From: Panorpa germanica
Taxonomy: Eukaryota; Arthropoda; Insecta; Mecoptera; Panorpidae
NCBI GenBank assembly: GCA_963678705.1
Contig: OY783203.1
Coordinates: 38,502,347-38,566,346 of the forward strand
Direction: 5' to 3'
DNA length: 64,000 nt
Both the position numbers and the translations under genes were made by a program. Under the pieces are notes generated by a model. That model was not told where the DNA came from, ran no database searches, and saw only the letters and a list, made by a program, of their open reading frames with translations. This document shows positions 23,346 to 34,970 of the stretch, one piece after another. Positions within the stretch are counted from its first letter, which is position 1; every line of letters begins with the position of its first letter.

Positions 23346-24049
23346 ACTATTGATAAATCCATATGTTTTTTAGATTGTACTTCTCACCGTGTATATTTCT
23401 ATTCAATTGAAGTAATATGGCTTACTGGGTTTGCTACGATTACTTCAAATATGGATTGCCTCAGATCCCGTACTATGCTAAACAATAAGGAAAATATCCC
23501 GTAACTTAAATTCTATTCAATTCGTTGCTAGGTAGCTGTTTCTCCCTAAAACAGCGCCTTCTTCTAAAGCCAACTACATCAGACCCAAGCGACCAGTTGA
23601 TTCTGCCACATTGCTAGACATTCTGGGACGCCAGACGTATCTCTACTCTAGAAGCGATGCCAATGCCTTGCGCTTTCGTGGGTATCAGGTGTACTAAGTT
23701 CCTTATTCAAACGTAATAACGCAATATACTAGTATTATAGCACGTTCCGCAGTCCCCTGTTAACCCCGTAGTTTTCTAACCTATAAATCAGTGGTTCTAA
23801 CGTTCTACTCTTTATTTCGTTTTCTATATTTAAATAAATATAATGGTGTTTTAAATTGGATTTGCACTTCTTTTTGATCTGCCATAGTTGGATAAAGGCG
23901 GAAAAACTTATTTTTCTTTCACAAGAAATTTTCAAGAACTAGTCCTACCTACAGCTTTTACATAGTTCTTATAATATTGCTGAATGTAAAGTATAACAAT
24001 TTCAGAATACACCTTATTCTTTTTAAAAGAATAAGTTTGATTTGGAATT
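23346..24049. other. unassigned GC-richer patch
   Basis: The segment at 23520-23700 is clearly GC-richer than its flanks and one plus frame reads QTYLYSRSDANALRFRGYQV before a stop, but no family is recognised. It could be a decayed mobile-element piece. The rest is AT-rich. Confidence 0.3.
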
Positions 24050-24460
24050 AACTAAAACGTTATGCAACTCACAGATGACCAACTTGGCTGACAACATGGA
24101 TGTTTTGTACGTCTGTAGGCAGGTTGGTGGTAAGATTAAAAAACTTAGATATTTAGTGGCCGGAGCCTGATTTTGGTGGCACGTTTTAATCGTCTGTAGC
24201 GTGGTTGACAACAAGATCACTAACAAGATTTGTACTGTTAAGATGCCTGCAAAGTGATGTAGACATCTTGGTTGGTAAATATGTTGCTTCATCTGTGGCA
24301 GCAACGACAAATATGGTTAACGAACTTCTTGGTCAACCATGTTAGTCGTTTATGCAAAGTTAAATTCATCAGGAAGAAATATCTACGAATATTACGAAAT
24401 CATCCAAATAAATCAGGTGTACAAATCTACCACCACACACCAAAAAGGAGACTGAAACGA
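24050..24460. repeat. unassigned repeat-like segment
   Basis: GC-richer than the flanks and internally repetitive. CGTCTGTAGGCAGGTTGGTGG at about 24109 recurs as CGTCTGTAGCGTGGTTGACA at about 24190, each followed by AAGAT, an 81-bp period. TTGGTTGGTAA and TTGGTCAACCA occur further on. The two opposed frames of 88-95 codons across it (24023-24538) are probably shadows of the repeat. Confidence 0.35.
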
Positions 24461-25868
24461 GACAAAAATCCAATGGACATTTATCAACAACAGCATAGAA
24501 GTTATTTGCTTTGTTGCATAACACTCGTATCAATATAACAGGTTGAGCTAAAGACTAAGTCATCGGTGAATGACAAGTTCACATGTCATTTTTATGTATC
24601 ACTAAAATTTATTGGGACAGATTGTAAATTAAGAATTGAAATAATAATAATATATATATTTACTATACAATAGCAGTGAATGAAATACCTAACAATATTG
24701 ATCTATATATTGAGAACCACTGTTAGAAGTTGTTATAGAATAGATGAAAATGCTATGTAAGGGCGGTTTAAAACATAGTGTTGTAACCCACAGCAAGATC
24801 TGAGTTTCAGCGAAAGAAGCCTTGAAAGTAGTGTAATTCAGGCGAACGAAGTAAAGTTGAAAGAGTATTACAGACCGCAACTATATAACAAATGAGCCCT
24901 TGAGATCCAAATAATTAACAGTCGTAACTAAAGATCAGTAACCGAGGAACTTTAAATTATATAGTTTTAACGTAAAATGTAAAATCATATAAAATAGTTA
25001 ATAGCAAACTGTATGTAAGTTTTTAGTATGAGCAACAATTTGTATTTAAATCCCCACTAATTAAACGCTAGCTTCAATGCTTCAATGTACGAGTTAGTAG
25101 AGGTACTTGTTTTAGTGCTATTTTTAATATTATCAAGAATTACTTTTATAATAACATTCTAAAACTGAAGAGCTATCCAACAACTCGTAATAACATAAGA
25201 GTGAATTACACAAGCACTTTATTTGAAAGCACTTATTCTTTGGTAATTAACAAAACGCGTAGCAAAAGCGTAACAGATTTAATCTGAGTTCTTTTCTTGT
25301 ATTTGGGGTATATTCAGATTGGGTTATCCCATAGTCTTCTTCTTTTTAAAGTCTAGTTATGATTTACTTTTATTGTTATATGGTTGCTTTCACGCGGTGA
25401 TGACGATCTATAAGAACGAGTGTGCGTGACAGGTGGCCCTCAAATCCCCATCCCCAGACCTTAGACTCCAAGGAAAACAATCCCGTCAACGTTTTTCGAA
25501 TAAATGATACCTTAGAACTAAAACACATCTTTAGAATTGAGTTGGTTATTGTAAATTTACTTCCCTACATAATATACATTGGTTTTATTCACCGCAACAG
25601 GAATTCCAGTCACTAGATTAAATAAAACGAAAGGAAATGAGAATACTACTGAGCTATTTTTAATAGATTAATATTATTGCTTGAAGTAGTTACTCAACAT
25701 GCTGTAAACATGTTTCTTTTGATATAATTCCAAATAAAAAGAAGACTAAAGGAGGAATATAGATTTAGCAATAATACTGGAAGAAGATTTTCGACCGGAA
25801 AACATGGATGGGTTGAAAGATTATATTTAGGTAGAAGGAGATCTCAACTTGGTTGGTCTTGGACTTAG
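24461..25868. other. no gene seen
   Basis: AT-rich DNA; short frames at 24689-24880 and 25422-25616 show no domain. Confidence 0.4.
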
Positions 25869-26066
25869 AGGAGAGAGAACGAGAAGCTTTCTGAACCAGA
25901 GCTTGAAACCATCAGAGAATATAATGCTAGAGGTATCCCGGAGTTCTCCATAAGTAAGCCGGAAGCTTTGTCAGTTGCCAATGGGAACTCGGCGCAATCC
26001 AAGACCATAGGGAATTGTAAAGCCCAGCACAACCTAAACACATTAAAATCGCTACAAACGTTCTAA
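25869..26066 (+). other. open coding-like segment, unassigned
   Basis: After a stop at 25866-25868 the plus strand is open for 65 codons to TAA at 26064-26066. The composition is hydrophilic and protein-like (RRENEKLSEPELETIREYNA, later SKPEALSVANGNSAQSKTIG) and less AT-biased than the flanks. It has no ATG near the start. It could be a terminal exon or a relic of a mobile-element protein; no family is recognised. Confidence 0.2.
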
Positions 26067-26437
26067 AGCATAGTCTAAAGCACCGTCCCCCTTTAAATGA
26101 TTTGCACTCGTTTATCCCTAAACGGATATATATTACCTATATATATAAAATAAATTAATCGTACTAATAAAATAGCAGGGACGAGAAACGGAAGTACTGT
26201 GACAGGTGATGCACCTCACTTCTAGGTATACTCAAACTACTAAGAAAAGTATTAATAAATGAAATGTCAAATAATGTTTTACCTATATTGTGTATTGTAT
26301 ATTATTAATGTATAAAATACACTAAGATAAATCAAACAGAGATTTAGCAACAGCAATTCTTACACCAATCCAACATTTTTTATTTAAAGTGTGCTTTGAA
26401 ATTGATCATTTAGTTGTCTTTGCTAATATCTTTCATT
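26067..26437. other. no gene seen
   Basis: AT-rich DNA. Confidence 0.4.
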
Positions 26438-26640
26438 TTTATTTAACATCGTCCAATTCCAATATGAATACTGTCATAGACGACCTCAAATATGTGAGGT
26501 TATGACAAATGCCTAATTCATTTATGAGTATATATTACATATAAACAATTAACAAAACAACAACAAAGCCTTAAAAAAATGTCAGCTACGTCAGGAATTC
26601 AACCCGAAGGAAGCAGTTATCATTGAAGACGAGATATTTT
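26438..26640 (-). repeat. degenerate SINE copy
   Basis: Minus-strand: TTTATTTAACATCGTCCAATTC near the tail, CATAGACGACCTC, TCAAATATGTGAGG, then GTCAGGAATTCAACCCGAAGG in the B-box area. Diverged. Confidence 0.5.
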
Positions 26641-26704
26641 TTATAAACATAAACTGAAAAATGTTACTCGTTCAGCTAAATGCATTAATGTTTTCTGATT
26701 GCAG

Positions 26705-26880
26705 ATTATCTATTTATAATGTCACACGAAAGTGGGGGGGCTTTCCCAAATTGTGGAAAGAAGTTACCAGACGGAGGGAGTATAACTAATCTTAAATTCT
26801 ACCGTCAAAAAAAAAGACCAAGAAATGAAATAAGACTAAAAAATTACAACAAAAACCATATAATTTCTATGTAATTTATT
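26705..26880. repeat. palindromic MITE half copy
   Basis: TTATAATGTCACACGAAAGTGGGGG, then ACCAGACGGAGGG, CTAATCTTAAATTCTACCGTC and a poly-A run, parallel to 22020-22150. Confidence 0.5.
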
Positions 26881-27351
26881 AAAAACGACAATTTCTATGC
26901 AATTTATGGATTTGTATGAAATAGAAAATTTATAACAAATTTTCACAGTGGAAGAGGAAAAATCTTTCACATAAATTAAACACAGTGCAAGAGGAAAAAT
27001 ATAACATTTTATTAAATAAACTAGAGAGGAAATTTTTCCTCCAATGATGGTTTACACCGTTACATGATTGTCCATCACCGTGAAAGAAAATGCGAATCAT
27101 TAACTAAACAAGAACCACCTCTTGAAACCGCTAGGTAGGGTATTGATTTCGCATTATCCTTGTCGTTTGAAAAACTTTATTCTCAGTGCAACATTAATAT
27201 CCCCATTGGAATTTAGTATAAAATATAAATAAATAAAAATAAACTTAACAGATTCGGTCAATTACAATTTGTCTTTATTTTGATTTACATAATGTCAGAT
27301 TTTACATGTAAATAAAAAAAAAATCAAGTTATAATTTTATTATATATGTCG
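26881..27351. other. no gene seen; local direct repeats
   Basis: AT-rich. CACAGTG then GAAGAGGAAAAAT occurs near 26945 and CACAGTGCAAGAGGAAAAAT near 26982, and AATTTCTATG plus AATTTAT is repeated near 26865 and 26890: short direct repeats of unknown origin. Confidence 0.4.
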
Positions 27352-27548
27352 CAGACGGCACAGTGGTATAGAGCATTTATGCTATCTTCGGGTTCAATCC
27401 CCGGACTAATGCAATCAATTTTTAGGTCATAAAACATCGTAAATATATATGATTCTACGACACCATAAAAACTTCCGATACTGAATAAGGTCGTCGGTGT
27501 GAAGCACAGCGTCGAAAATAGGTCGATGTTAAATAAGTAAATAAAAAT
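27352..27548 (+). repeat. SINE copy with internal deletions
   Basis: Plus-strand: GACGGCACAGTGGTATAGAGC, TCTTCGGGTTCAATCCCCGG, then ATTCTACGACACCATAAAAAC, AGGTCGTCGGTG, GTCGAAAATAGGTCGATG and a TTAAATAAGTAAATAAAA tail. Confidence 0.8.
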
Positions 27549-27959
27549 GATTTTAGAGCCATAATCCTTTGATAATTCTACTTTTAGCGCGAGTTAGCGA
27601 TATATATTTATCTTGGACTGTTAGAACGTATTAACAGTATAATAACTGCGCTAAAGAATGACTATCTTAAGACAGTCCATGAAAACAGTTACGATATATC
27701 TGTCTTAAAACAAAATTCATATTATTTGTTTGTTCAATGAATTCATACGATGTTGTACGACGTAGGTTTTTATAATAACGACAAAATTGTTGTAGAAATT
27801 CTACAGAAGTTGTTCCAAGTATACTGCCACCATAAAATTACAGGTTCTCCATAATTCATCATTTTATCAAAAATGTTCCAGAACTTGAATAGTTGTTCTA
27901 CTGACGCTAACTATTATAGTTTGCACCAAATAATTCATTACATAATTTATACGGCACAA
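27549..27959. other. no gene seen
   Basis: AT-rich DNA without assignable features. Confidence 0.4.
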
Positions 27960-28025
27960 ATTGTTTTAAGTATAGGTCACCGGCGAACTCTCATAATTTG
28001 AACTATACAAGATCTTATGGATCTT
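27960..28025 (-). repeat. short dispersed repeat C, minus copy
   Basis: The reverse complement reads TATAGTTCAAATTATGAGAG then TTCGCCGGTGACC and TTAAAACAATTTGTG, matching 8140-8215 over about 65 bp. Confidence 0.55.
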
Positions 28026-29668
28026 AATATAAGAAAGCCTTAGGTTCTTTCTTCTTCAATAGTTTACGAAATACCGATTTTTTAATTTAGTATTATACCA
28101 TATTTCATTTATTTTAGAATATAAAGTTAGAATTTACAATTAAAATACAATATTCAATTTAAAATTTGATACTGTCTATTGAGGGTATGAAATTAGAATA
28201 AAATTCAGTTTAGAAATTACAATAGCTCTGAGCTTAAAAATAGAATGAAGTAAGTACCGGTAGTATCTCCTTGTCTTAGTTACAGGTACCGACAAAACAA
28301 GATATAAGTGTTAAAAAATATAAATTACCATAGCCTAGTAGTAATTAATATGAATATATAACAAAGAATTTAAATAATCTTTTATCTCAAATCGCAATCA
28401 GTTGTATCTAGTCATCATTAGCTTTAATAAGTACGTGTGCTATAGGTTCACTACCTATTTTGCTTTTGAAACAATATCTTATCGTGGTCATACTCATACT
28501 CGTACCAATATAAATAACTCTTCGAATGTTTCTCCTTTCTTAAAGTAACGGAAAGAACCAAGTTACTTATCTGAACTAATAATAATCTTTTCCTGTTTGT
28601 GTCACATTTGTGGCTGTTGTCTACATGTATTTTAACCGCATTTTATATAACCTTATATAAGTTACAAATGTTGACTTAATTAGGCAATGCGTATTAAATT
28701 TAAGTTATTGTTACATAAATAAAATCGCGTATAACAATTAAGAAATATGGCGGAACCGTAGAGATGAAAATGCTTTCGTGTTTTCTGTGGTATTTCTGTT
28801 TTTTAAATTTCAGATCAACTGTGATGTCTCTCAAATGTGGTGTTCGTCATTCCAACCTAATATAAACCTAAAAAGCGCTGACATCAAATATCAATATTGC
28901 ATCAACTAAATGTTATCTGTTGTTGATTTTGAAAATAAAATATCTTTCTATTTAATGATAGCTTTTTAAGGAATTGTCTTAAATTATTGCATTAAATCAA
29001 CCGAAATACACAAAGAATTTAGAAGAAAAGACGCAGTAACTTGACGACAATGAATCAACGCACTGCGAACTCATAGATGCGTTAGATATATAGTACATAA
29101 TTATTAAACCTAGAAATTACTATTCATCAACTTAAAAATTACAAAATCTAAGAGTTGAATAATAAGTAAACTTATTAGTTAATACTTTCTGCTCAGGAAA
29201 TTAAGATTACTGACTTATAAAAGTAAATATTAAATATAATTAACTATTTATTTAACTTTTATTATAAAATACATAAACTTACATAATGCTTGACATAAAA
29301 GCCTGACTGCGGACATATAATATACCTACATTAAAATTACAATACAAAAAAAAATAATGATGGTGAAATCAGAAGGTGCGCGGGAGGTAAGCATGATTAG
29401 AGCGGCAGAGCGGGGTAGTGGGGTGAGGAGGAGGAGAGCGGGAGAATGGATTATGCAACATCCGCAGCAGCAGTAGCAGTAGCACCGTAAAGATTCATGA
29501 CAGACTTAGAAGCATGTTCTTATTCATGTTACTTTCACATGTGAAAGTAAAATTTTACTGGTTTAAACGTTGGCCTGCTGACGATGCCATGAGATAACCG
29601 ATCGCATAAGACTTTAAAATTACTAAATGCAGTTTAATTAATAATTAATGAGTCATAATTTCATTATA

Positions 29669-29672
<4 letters not shown>
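28026..29672. other. no gene seen
   Basis: Mostly AT-rich. At 29356-29480 a purine- and GC-rich patch carries ATGATGGTGAAATC and a donor-like GGGAG|GTAAGC, but nothing confirms an exon. Confidence 0.4.
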
Positions 29673-29743
<71 letters not shown>

Positions 29744-29755
29744 TATATATATATA
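29673..29755. repeat. (TA)n microsatellite
   Basis: About 80 bp of nearly pure TA dinucleotides with one interruption (TAATAT) near 29736. Confidence 0.98.
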
Positions 29756-29907
29756 AACCCAATTTGAATTGCTATTAAAAATGAAGAAATTAATCATCTA
29801 TAAAACATTAAAAAATTTATTTATAAATAATTTAAATGGGTAAATTTTAATAGAACGCAAATAAAAATGCCTATTACATCAAATATTTAGATTGTTAAAT
29901 CGAATCT

Positions 29908-30270
29908 AATGGGTAATACTCATATCAATAGGACACCTCCAGTTTTATAACATTTTATATATTGTATAATTACAAATATATTAGGCATATGATAATATGA
30001 TGTAGTGCTCAAAACATCATCGGCGAAGAGGAATAGTGGGCGAAAGCCAAAGTTAACCGATTTTTATCTCCAACACCATTGAAGCAATTGGCTTTATGAT
30101 AATTTGACACAAAAATGGGACAACATTTCGTTGAAAACTATTAAGATATTCTACGAACCTATTCCGCAAAGAATTGCAGCTGCTGTTAAAGCAAATGGAT
30201 GCCCAACACCTTATTAACAAATAAATATTGTGTGCGCCTCAGGTGTTCCTATTATTTTGTCCATTCCCTG
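29908..30270 (+). mobile_element. collapsed Tc1/mariner-type element
   Basis: The right end reads AGGTGTTCCTATTATTTTGT then CCATTCCCTG and TA, as in a Tc1/mariner-type inverted repeat. The left end at about 29908-29940 (ATGGGTAATACTC, then CAATAGGACACCTCC) matches its reverse complement with several changes. Between them only the transposase C-terminus survives, so most of the gene is lost. At about 360 bp it is an internally deleted copy. Confidence 0.65.
30081..30217 (+). pseudogene. Tc1/mariner transposase C-terminus
   Basis: One plus frame reads WLYDNLTQKWDNISL, then EPIPQRIAAAVKANGCPTPY and a stop at 30215-30217. The W-D-N-I-S and (M/I)P-R/Q-R-I-A-A-V-K/R-A-x-G-x-P-T-x-Y pattern is the conserved end of Tc1-like transposases. 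The catalytic DDE region is absent. The segment lies inside the collapsed element, 53 bp before its right end. Confidence 0.75.
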
Positions 30271-30539
30271 TACCTATCGACCTCACCACTTCTAAAATCA
30301 TTCCCTTATAATAATTCATATTATAAAATCAATACATTAAACAAAGTGTTGAAAATGAACAAATTTTATTAACAAATTAACTAAGTTTTATAATAATAAA
30401 GCAGTAGATACTATCAAGGTTAACAAATTAGATAAATGTATAAAATTTAGTGATAATATATATGTAAATCAAGTCCAATAACTGCGTTTACGCTCAATGA
30501 ATAGCAAACAGTGAAAATAGCGTATACCTAATAGGTTGG

Positions 30540-30700
30540 TGAACGGGTGGACGGGTAGCCAGGCGCATAGGCATGGCACAGGCACACAGTTCAGGCTCAG
30601 GTGTTCCCGTGGGCCGTGAACATTTAAAAGAACGTAGCGGAAGTGGCTGCTCAAACTTCCGGCAAGAGAGAACTGCATGGTGGCCCGGCATGGGGAACTA
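30540..30700. other. isolated GC-rich patch
   Basis: About 160 bp of roughly 60 percent G+C in AT-rich DNA, open in one plus frame (from ATG at 30573) and on the minus strand. I recognise no domain on either strand and no strong splice sites. It might be an untranslated exon, a fragment of an unrelated element or transferred DNA. Confidence 0.25.
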
Positions 30701-31269
30701 TTTTAACATTGGTACATACACACATATGCTAAAGCAGTACAAGACAAAGCAAAACGTTATTATTTACACTAAGGTGATAAATGGTAATAGTAAATATGAA
30801 TAATACATGCACAAAAACATACTCTATTATATGAATACACTCGCACAGGGGAGATACATGAATGTTCATCTTGCAAACATTCATGAAAGAGAGTAAAATA
30901 ACCTAATTTAAAGGTATGAGTATCATTGTAAAAAAAATTGGCTTAGTCTCATTCTCACTCACTGTTTTGATATTTAATTTTCGTTTTTATTTAAAATTTT
31001 AATCTAGATTGAAGGTGTTCAGAATAAACATTCCTTGACACATTCGTGTTTTAATATGAGTTTAGTTAATTTAGTTGATTCGCATGCGTCGTTAGTAATA
31101 TAAATTTGGACAGTTCGATGATTAGATGAAATTGAATGTGGAATAATTAAAATAACTTCTTCAATTTTGACAAACTGGCATTGAACTTCTTTTAAAAATA
31201 AATCTTAGTGCCTATAAAAATGCCTAAAAATAAAAAAAAGGTGCATGTAAAAATGGTGCACTTTTGGAG
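30701..31269. other. no gene seen
   Basis: AT-rich. AATGTTCATC-TTGCA-AACATTCAT near 30861 forms a small palindrome. Confidence 0.4.
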
Positions 31270-31367
31270 GCCCTTACTGCGCAAAACGTTTCCCTTTGTC
31301 ACATCTTGTCACAATTTCTAGATCCCCCCCTCGTTGCATGTTGCAAACGGAATTTATGGATGGCACA
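31270..31367. repeat. palindromic MITE, right half
   Basis: TTTCCCTTTGTCACATCTTG, TCACAATTTCTAGATCCCCC, then AATTTATGGATGGCAC, the reverse complement of the family's start. Confidence 0.55.
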
Positions 31368-31701
31368 TTATTGACTTTAAAAGCTGTAAACAATTTAAGA
31401 TGGCAGATATCTGTTTTCAATATATTTATTTATTTGATTCAAAGTAATAAAATTCTATTTCAGGTATTACTATTTCATTTCTTTTAGAACACGGCACATT
31501 CTCTAGTAAGTATGCATGCATATGTGACTAAAAATAAAGTGTTGCAGAGCGCTTCGTTCGATGTGCGCGTTGTGGAAGTCTGTTAGTCACTAAGCAGCAT
31601 TCTCGTGAAGCTCGTTTTTGAAATCGCAGCGCATTTTATGACACTGCAAACTCACCAGATTACAATAATGCTTACGCATAAGAAATAGGATAAGAGCCTA
31701 G

Positions 31702-31815
31702 TGGCCATCCATAAATTACGTCACACAAATTACTTGCAATTTTGACCTACCTTCCCCCGTCGTCCTTGTCACATTTTAAGGACCTTCCATTGGGGAAATG
31801 CCACACATTTTAATT
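31702..31815. repeat. palindromic MITE, left half
   Basis: TGGCCATCCATAAATTACGTCACACAAATT-type start followed by CTTCCCCCGTCGTCCTTGTC and a GGACCTTCC block. The opposite end was not found. Confidence 0.55.
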
Positions 31816-32306
31816 GTTTAATTGTTTATTGTTCTTGAAATAAATGACATTCTCATTTTTTTTTTAGACCTCAGAAATTTATTATTTTTTATGAAAATTA
31901 CGTTTTTTTATTGAAATTATTAAAAAATTTAATATTTTTTCACAAACTTATCTTTCTTTTTAATTTATATATCGTATGTCACATGTTCACAACGGTTTAA
32001 ACCCTTAATATCTTTAAACGAGGTTGATAACTGTAAAGATACATAAGAGCGAGAGAGCTTTAGCACACCACACCGTCCATCAGACAAGGATACAGTATGC
32101 CAGCTGTTTAAATGGTAATGTTAGTTTAATAATAACGGCTGATTACAGCTGATTTGCAAGAAGTTAAGGCCAAGTGAGAAAGGACAACCCAAATTTTTTA
32201 AGTTCTTTATATGTCTCCCTTTGAATTAAATAAATAATTAATTTTATCGTCAAAACGAGTGAACAAAATTGTTTAAAAGTAGTTGCGGTCATATTGTAAT
32301 ACAAAT
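31816..32306. other. no gene seen
   Basis: Very AT-rich DNA, with poly-T runs near 31855. Confidence 0.4.
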
Positions 32307-32418
32307 GCCTTACAAATAAGGCTGTTATAAAATTTATACCAGGTATAAACTTATAATATGCCTGTCCGAACGAGCTTTATACCTGGTATAAATTTTATAA
32401 CAGGTTTATTTGTAAAGC
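32307..32418. repeat. fold-back repeat, 40-bp arms
   Basis: Left arm 32310-32349 and right arm 32376-32415 are inverted copies with two mismatches, separated by 26 bp. The arm end TTTATACCAGGTATAAA-like core is itself nearly palindromic. No target duplication is obvious. It is either a tiny fold-back MITE or a local inverted duplication. Confidence 0.85.
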
Positions 32419-33597
32419 GATTAGACTATAAAACCGTTTGATGATTTCAGTGTTAAAAGAAAACCCTGATTAAAATCACATATGAATATAACGTGAAAGT
32501 CTGTATCTATTTTCAGTATAACTTGATTTACAGGAGTATACTTTCAGTTTTTCAATTCAATCATATTCTAGTTCTCCTATTTATAGTCAGCCAAACTCAA
32601 TCGATTATTCAAGTATTTTTTGGCGTTCAACGAAATTGTTATAACAATCTGATAAAAAGGTTTAATAAATTACGGTAGGTAAATTTTGAGTTGACTTGTC
32701 AAGATCGATCTATTATCCATCCCTTTCTATGAGTATAAAAATATTTTTTGTTATTGTCCCAGATAGACAAAGTGAGGTCATGATTACTTTAAAATAAGTT
32801 ATTTATGTACTTTAAGATTATCTGAACGTATAAATATGCAGTAAAAATAGCTATGGAAGAATGCTATCATGTCCAAATTCTTAAAATAAATCACATAACA
32901 TGAATTTCTTGCATCTTATAAAAAAATTAATGTAATTATATTGTAAACATAACCCTCATTTTACACGGATTCTTTGTACATGGATTCGAAATAACACGAA
33001 TTCCAAAATAATTTTACTATTTAAAATTAAAGAAAAATATTTCAATATTTTACTATGTTTTACAAAAATGTCACAAATGAAAATAATGAGAATTAAATTA
33101 TGTTGGTTAAGGATATTTGTTTAAGATAAAATTTTATTTGTTGTCTGGAATTGTTATTAATTTTAAGTATGGTGATTTTCTAAATATTGTAGAATCGATC
33201 TCTAATAAAAATAAGAATTTAGGTTTTTAGAACAAAATATAGTTCAGTTTATAATTTTGTGGAACACATTCTCAGTTTTACCAAATGCAGCATGTATATA
33301 TCTACCGTTTAAATCGAGGTTTAGGTGTATAGATATTTTTGAATTAAATATTTTGAATCTACTATAAAAGATAAGTACTGTGCTTTTTATTTCTGTAACA
33401 TTCTTAAAAATGAAGAAGATATTTACTGATCAAACATCGTCTGGCGTCATTTTATAATTCGGAGTATAAACATTTATTTTAATACTGTCGGTGGACGAGT
33501 TTAATCAATTCAATACTTAATTAAGCATGAAAACATTTAAGTCAAATTTTACTTTCACTATGTCCTTTATAGTATTATGTATATTATCAAGTACTTA
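32419..33597. other. no gene seen
   Basis: AT-rich DNA; a 61-codon frame at 32493-32678 shows no domain. Confidence 0.4.
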
Positions 33598-33705
33598 TTT
33601 GCTAATTTTCTGCCAATTTTCGATATTGAGTCCTATCGCCGATGATCTACTAGTTGCCAGTATTTATTGTGACATGGCCTCGTATATATGTGGATTATAA
33701 TAACC
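33598..33705 (-). repeat. SINE 3'-part fragment
   Basis: Minus-strand: GCCAATTTTCGATATTGAGTC, CTATCGCCGATGATCTACTAG, TTGCCAGTATTTATTGTGAC, CCTCGTATATATGTGG. Confidence 0.65.
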
Positions 33706-34576
33706 CGCTGTTTAAGTATGATACACATACGTTCCACATTCAACACTTGTTGTAAGAAGTTGTACAACACGTCCACACTAGTGCGACATGCAACTTCATA
33801 CGTCAGAAGCTTTCATATTGCGAACGAATTCCTTCAACCTGCTTTAGAAAATAAAAATATTTACAAAAAAAAGTAATAAAACTCAGCTATTTAACAAGGT
33901 CTCTGCTAACGCGTGATTATCCTAGTTAAACTCAGTTATTATTATTTATTTACTAAACACAACTAAAAAGAGCGTCAACGCACAATGAGATTATACTGAA
34001 GGCTGAGTAGGTACTAGATCCTTTTGTTCGAGATCACATTCAAAACCGTAATTTCTTTAGATGTCCTCACTTCGTATTGAAACATTTTTCTAAGTAAGGG
34101 TTTTATTAGTGTCGTATGTTTATGTCGCACTAGTATATGCCTTAAAAGTACAACACATTTAGTACACTCATGTCTAAATAATGTCAACTTATGAATGAAA
34201 ATATATAAATATTGGTATAGAACCGGCTACTATGCCACTGTGAAATTATTCAAATAAGTAAATAGTTAACAATATTTTGTAATAATAATAATTAATTTTA
34301 ATTAATAATACTAATTATTTATTAAGTGCTACTTCATCATGCTTTAGTTTGTATTTATATAACAATCCATATGCAAACTTTGTATACGTATATTATAGCA
34401 CACGTGTTAATATAACAAATACACACACACACGCTGTAAATTGTCTATCGTTACTGGCAATGGGTTTCAAAGCAGATGTACATGTGCCATGGTTATCAGT
34501 GGTTAACATGCTGAGAACGAAGGGCCGATTAAAACCATTACAAATATTTATGTTAAAAAGAATTCAGATAATGTAG
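33706..34576. other. no gene seen
   Basis: AT-rich with a few GC-richer patches (33730-33850, 34440-34540). Short frames there have no domain. Confidence 0.4.
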
Positions 34577-34825
34577 TCATTGAGAGCATTGAAGCTTGAC
34601 ATTACTGTGTCTCCGGGTTTGATTCCCGGAGCAGCGTTATATATTCTGAATTTAGTTGTCCAACAGGTAAATAGATTAGGTAATTACAAAAACTTATTAA
34701 GCAGCTGTGTGGTTTCACATATATAAGGCCACAACGTTAATAAAGCTGCCAAAAAGCAGAAGGTCGTAAGTGTTAATACTTAACATCGAAAATAGGCCGA
34801 CGTTAAATGAATGAAATAAACAAGC
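34577..34825 (+). repeat. SINE copy
   Basis: Plus-strand: GAGAGCATTGAAGCTTGAC, CCGGGTTTGATTCCCGGAGC, TATATTCTGAATTTAGTTG, TTATTAAGCAGCTGTGTGG, AGGTCGTAAGTG, CATCGAAAATAGGCCGACG and a TTAAATGAATGAAATAAA tail. Confidence 0.82.
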
Positions 34826-34906
34826 TATTCGACATTTCTTTCAGTAATATATATAATTTTAAATTTTGTTGTATTAATATCAAATGTTTTAGTTATAGTA
34901 TTTATA

Positions 34907-34910
<4 letters not shown>

Positions 34911-34969
<59 letters not shown>
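34911..34969. repeat. (TA)n microsatellite
   Basis: About 58 bp of uninterrupted TA repeats. Confidence 0.98.

Positions 34970-34970
<1 letters not shown>

Noticed and set aside
29356-29388. Initiator exon with ATGATGGTGAAATC and donor GGGAG|GTAAGC
   Set aside because: Only about ten codons, with no promoter signal or downstream partner exon; a donor consensus of this strength is expected by chance in 64 kb.
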